From assembly GCF_040958095.1 (NCBI RefSeq), contig NC_091227.1:18467776-18531775 (forward strand): a stretch of DNA of 64,000 nt, given 5' to 3'. This document shows positions 60,512-64,000 of this stretch, piece after piece. Numbering within the stretch: the first letter of the stretch is position 1; each line of letters begins with the position of its first letter. A model generated the notes under the pieces. That model did not search any database. It was not told the origin of the DNA and worked only from the letters and a program-made list of their open reading frames with translations. The DNA is from Procambarus clarkii. Taxonomy: Eukaryota > Arthropoda > Malacostraca > Decapoda > Cambaridae. Made by a program: the position numbers and the translations under genes.

Positions 60512-60589
60512 TCACATTCTTCTTCTGTTTTCTACAAACCAACTTGGTTCCAGTCTGTGCTTGAGATATCCCATGATCTTCTTTAGAAA
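60512..60589 (-). CDS. Candidate terminal exon of an unidentified minus-strand gene
   Basis: After a strong acceptor (TTTTATTTTTGACAG on the minus strand) there are 25 codons, FLKKIMGYLKHRLEPSWFVE then NRRRM, and TGA. Composition is protein-like (charged, W, conserved-looking). I do not recognise the family. Upstream exons are not identified and may lie beyond the window. Confidence 0.4.
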   Translation of the reverse strand, partial: FLKKIMGYLKHRLEPSWFVENRRRM

Positions 60590-60689
60590 CTGTCAAAAAT
60601 AAAATGTTAATTAGCATAGGTAATAGTTTTCACCTCCAATACAATGACTGAATTATTGCAAATTGTTTAATTAGCTAAAGTAAATCCAA

Positions 60690-61590
60690 CATTGAATGTA
60701 ATGAAATGCCTCTTTCTGGACGAGCCCTGGTGGCTCCCTGAAGCTAACTTGCTTAGAGTGCTCCTGCATGGTAAAAGCTCACATTAATTGTGGAAATTGT
60801 GTTAGGCCAGAACTTGGCCTCCCTCACAGAGGCACAGTGAGTGGGTGATATTTTGCCACCTCACTAAAAAAAACTCCAGAAAGTTAGCACACTTTACAGA
60901 CAACTGGAGGGCTCACAGATAGCAAAGACTTGAAACCACATACAACCCTGCAAACGCTTCACATTGAATGGAGGTTTCACTCAAACGACCTCGACACTCG
61001 TTGGTACCAGTCACCACCACCAAGCCATCTGGCCCTGGCACCCAGCTGGTTACTCAGGTCAGTTCTGGAGCTGATCAACAACCCCAAACAAAGCTGGAGG
61101 AAGGGTGTGTGCCAGCGAGCCACAGCAGCCTCCAGAGGTGTGCTTCATTACATTCAACACCAGGTTTCTGGAGTGAGCCCCCCTCTGGTGGCTCCCTGAA
61201 GGTAACCGCAGAGAATAAAAATGGGATTTTCTAGGGAGGAGGAGAGGTGGCAAGTATTAAGATGAAGAAGAGAACCCAGGCCAAAAGATGCAGTCCAAAG
61301 CCACAAATAACTGACTAAGAATCTTGACCAATTACCAGGCTGCCAGAACTGTTAGAATGCCAAACCACCGAGCCCAAATATCAGCCCAGGATATATTATA
61401 GAAGACTGCGGCTAAACCTACTTATCTGCAAATATCATGGGTCCAAAGGTAGACCACAGGCTGGCTAGATTTAATGAGACTGCAGATGTCCTGAGAGATG
61501 CAAGCCTTGGAACAGAGAACCAAGGAAACAGGATCAACCAACAAGGCTTCTACCATGACAGAACCAGTGCCACACAGCAATTCATGCACT
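60690..61590 (-). mobile_element. DIRS-type retroelement fossil, minus strand
   Basis: On the minus strand, a recombinase-like segment at about 61430-61580 (ALLVDPVSLVLCSKA, SLIKSSQPVVYL, HDICR with the HxxR box) is followed by non-coding sequence and a terminal repeat ending at 60690 (TTGAATGTAATGAAATGCC on the plus strand). A second end-like block lies at 61140-61200, so two copies may be joined. It is degenerate. Confidence 0.65.
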
Positions 61591-62108
61591 CTCAGTCGAA
61601 GCAACCAAGTATTAATCGCTATCCATTCCACTGCACAAGTCATAAAAGTATGATTTACAGTATTGCATAAGATTTAAAAGTCCTGTAGGTATATAGGGCT
61701 CTCATCAGCATTCTCAGGCCTCTAGTAAATAGATATCATTTTGAAAAAAATCATGGACACCATTCCTGAGTGTGATGGCATCAGTACTGAGTAAGCAACC
61801 AAGGCTGGCACATGCAGCATGAGCTAACAGCACTGCTCTTCAGCTGGCATCAACAGCATCACTTAAAGAATGACAAAATGTATAAGAACAATAAATGCTA
61901 TGATTTTGCAATGATAGTACCATAGAAGATCCTAACTGTAATAAAGACTGTACAATGTTCATATATCAGTGAATACAATACAGTTTATAATGTTCATAGT
62001 GTGATGCAGACAGCCACTGCACTCAACCATAATTTGTTGTATCTACACATCATGAAATGACCTCATGCTCCCTTAGAAATTAAACTTGTGCAAAATTATT
62101 CAAATTTA
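61591..62108. other. Unassigned AT-rich stretch
   Basis: No gene or repeat recognised. Confidence 0.4.
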
Positions 62109-62109
62109 G

Positions 62110-62210
62110 GATTTAATGACCACGATGCCAATAATAATAGCCGGCAAGGACTCCTGACACAACAGGCCCAACCCCAGATACAGAGGAGGAACCAACCAGC
62201 TCCACCGAAG
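62110..62210 (+). other. Exon-like stretch, plus strand
   Basis: Between AATTTAG and AAG|GTAAAT lies an open frame with NNNSRQGLLTQQAQPQ and RRNQPAPPK. A minus-strand frame of 127 codons (62106-62489) overlaps it. No family is recognised for either. Confidence 0.2.
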
Positions 62211-62509
62211 GTAAATGTTACTGCAGCTGCTCTGTGATTGGCCAGTTATGCTAACTGTTGCCTGAATGAGATAGGCATCTCTGTTTAGATAGACACATGA
62301 GCCCAGCACACTCACGCTAGTAGTGCTGCATGCGTTATTCTGATTTCGGAGGTCACGGAGTGTCAAAGTCTGTAGTGCTGTTTCCTGACTTGGCCAAGGA
62401 AGGAGAAGCACAACTTCTTGTCTGACACCCATGCAAAGTTTTCTGTCACTTATCTCATGTATCCAGTTTGAGCTAAGAAGGCTCCCCAAATCATTTAACT
62501 TGCTTCAGG

Positions 62510-62612
62510 GATTGTATAGAGGAACTTATAGAGGTTGAAGTGAACAGTGGACATGGCCTACAGACTCCATGTGATTCAAAGTGTTGCAGAATTAACAGAC
62601 TGCTTAAATCAT
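62510..62612 (+). other. Exon-like stretch ending in a stop, plus strand
   Basis: After a good acceptor (AACTTGCTTCAG), an open frame DCIEELIEVEVNSGHGLQ runs 34 codons to TAA. Its phase does not match 62110-62210, so the two do not belong to one simple transcript. Confidence 0.15.
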
Positions 62613-62931
62613 AAATTATCAGCGACATCATCATTGGTAGAGCCAGTCTCCTGTGCACCTAGCTTAACTCCATACTTATCTTTGATACTTGTGCTGCAAG
62701 TTTCCGAGTTAATTTATCATTACCTGGGAATGAAATATATGAGAGAGAAGGACTGGTACCATATAGTGATTGTGTAGAGGTTGCCACATGACTGTGTACA
62801 ATGCTGCACTGTGTGAGTGCCCAGCTGACCACTGTGATTGTGCCACCATCTCATTAGCCTGCACATTATATGCCATATACAGCCATGGCAGCCATTGTGA
62901 GGTGAAAGTCATCACCTTGAACTGTGTACTC

Positions 62932-62997
62932 ACCTAGTTGTGCTTCTGGGGGTTGAGCTTTGGCTCTTTGGTCCCTTCTCTCAACTGTCAATCAACA
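62932..62997 (-). mobile_element. LINE 3'-tail fragment, minus strand
   Basis: Reverse complement of the tail at 13860-13925 (TTGATTGACAGTTGAGAG, GACCAAAGAGCCAAAGCTCA). Confidence 0.65.
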
Positions 62998-63154
62998 ATA
63001 ATGTATCGACACCATCAGTGAATGATTCGTATCCTAGTTAAAGCGTAGATGTCTAGAGTGGGAGGTCCAGCCAATTACTGTAAGTGTTAATTTGTCATTT
63101 CTAGTTTGTTACCTTGGGATTGATTCCCAGGAATTGACCCCCCCCCCCCACAGA

Positions 63155-63188
63155 TAAAGCTGGACTCTCTTTATGGAGTCCAGCTTTA
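63155..63188. repeat. Perfect 13-bp stem-loop
   Basis: TAAAGCTGGACTC, 8-nt loop, then its exact complement. It follows a poly-C run (63139-63149). Confidence 0.85.
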
Positions 63189-63197
63189 CCAGGGGTC

Positions 63198-63231
63198 CAC
63201 AATAACATATGGAATGTGTTATGTTATTGTG
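63198..63231. repeat. Perfect 12-bp stem-loop
   Basis: CACAATAACATA, 10-nt loop, then its exact complement, starting 9 bp after the previous hairpin. Confidence 0.85.
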
Positions 63232-63614
63232 CTATCTTTTACAGGTATTGTGATATATACATCATTGTTGTGTACAATTTATATAATTCTGTGATAAGAT
63301 GTAACTGTGCAATGCTTGTGCTTTTGTCTGACAAGTGTGTTATAGTATACTACTGTATGTCAGTCAATTTCCCTGGCTTTTTGCCAGTGGCTGAAAGTTA
63401 TCACAAGTGTTAAGTTAGCTCACTTTGTTGCCTTGCAAGTGGCTAATAAGCATTTTGGCTCTGTGGGATACAATCCTGCTGGATGATGCTGATTGCTTAG
63501 CTTTTGTTGGCAGTGAGACTTTCATTAACATAAAGAAACCATGTGTAATTAAGTTATTTTAATAAACTTGTATTAGATTACATGGAGCTTTCAATCAAAT
63601 CCTTTCTCCCTGTA

Positions 63615-63800
63615 CTACTCTATGACCTGCTTGCTCTTTTTATAGTTCTTGACACCATCTGAAGCATAGCGCTGCTTCACAGCACTCCTTGCACCATTTA
63701 TAAATGTGGTGTATGACACCATAACATTCTTCGCCTCTAACGATAGCAATTTGTGCAGAACAATGACTCCTAACGAAAGATTACGATATAGTGGAAAAGA
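63615..63800 (-). CDS. Unidentified minus-strand ORF, possible terminal exon
   Basis: 61 open codons end in TAG at 63615-63617. Protein-like sequence includes VLHKLLSLEAKNVMVSYTTF, INGARSAVKQRYASDGVKNY and KKSKQVIE. A possible acceptor (CTTTCGTTAG on the minus strand) lies inside the open stretch. No family is recognised; it could be a terminal exon or part of a transposon. Confidence 0.3.
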   Translation of the reverse strand, partial: SFPLYRNLSLGVIVLHKLLSLEAKNVMVSYTTFINGARSAVKQRYASDGVKNYKKSKQVIE

Positions 63801-64000
63801 TCATAACATCGTGTCCTCTTGACCACTGGCATATCTGTAACTTGTCACGGGCTTTTTGGGTAATTCAATGTGGAGCTATTGCAAGTGCAAGGTTCAATTG
63901 CAGGTCTATGACAAAACCCCAGTCATTAAAGGTATGAATGTGCCCTGTGGTGTACTGCAATAAGGTCCCCCCTGACAGCATATGCACGGATGAACCTGCC

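Overview
The window looks like nuclear DNA of a decapod crustacean, probably a crayfish or close relative. The reasons are long AT-rich introns, many tRNA-derived SINEs, LINE 3' tails, DIRS-type retroelement pieces and very long TA microsatellites. There is no bacterial, organellar or viral gene organisation. The species call is inference from repeat style, not from a database match.

One host gene can be rebuilt with confidence: VPS35L (C16orf62 homologue), the alpha-solenoid subunit of the Retriever part of the Commander endosomal recycling complex. It lies on the + strand from about 23422 to 56650 in 21 coding exons. Every intron phase agrees, and the model gives 963 codons including the stop (962 aa), essentially the length of the human protein (963 aa). 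Two of its 20 introns appear to use GC-AG splice sites. A 48-nt, frame-neutral exon sits inside what is otherwise a 13.3-kb intron.

The left 12.9 kb (1-12934) is a near-identical second copy of 44115-56986, covering exons 10-21 of the same gene. It stops at a run of exactly 500 N (12935-13434). Seven of its twelve exons carry one-base indels, mostly in short homopolymers, while all splice sites and the stop codon survive. The likely explanation is an unpolished alternative haplotype contig placed next to the primary one, not a true gene duplication. The two copies differ by an 83-bp SINE-like insertion with a 12-bp target-site duplication and by one unit of a 21-bp minisatellite, so they are probably two alleles.

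Layout: 1-12934, duplicate block; 12935-13434, gap; 13435-23400, repeat-rich upstream DNA (37-bp tandem array, SINEs, CRE-bearing CpG stretch, TA arrays, a 93-bp-arm foldback, about 425-bp tandem repeats); 23422-56650, VPS35L with a LINE in intron 1 and a DIRS relic in intron 5; 56740-57840, a DIRS relic just after the stop codon; 58680-58755, a microRNA-like hairpin; 59100-60600, signs of a convergent minus-strand gene end; 60690-61590, a minus-strand DIRS relic; 62000-64000, unassigned DNA with a few exon-like stretches and two adjacent hairpins.
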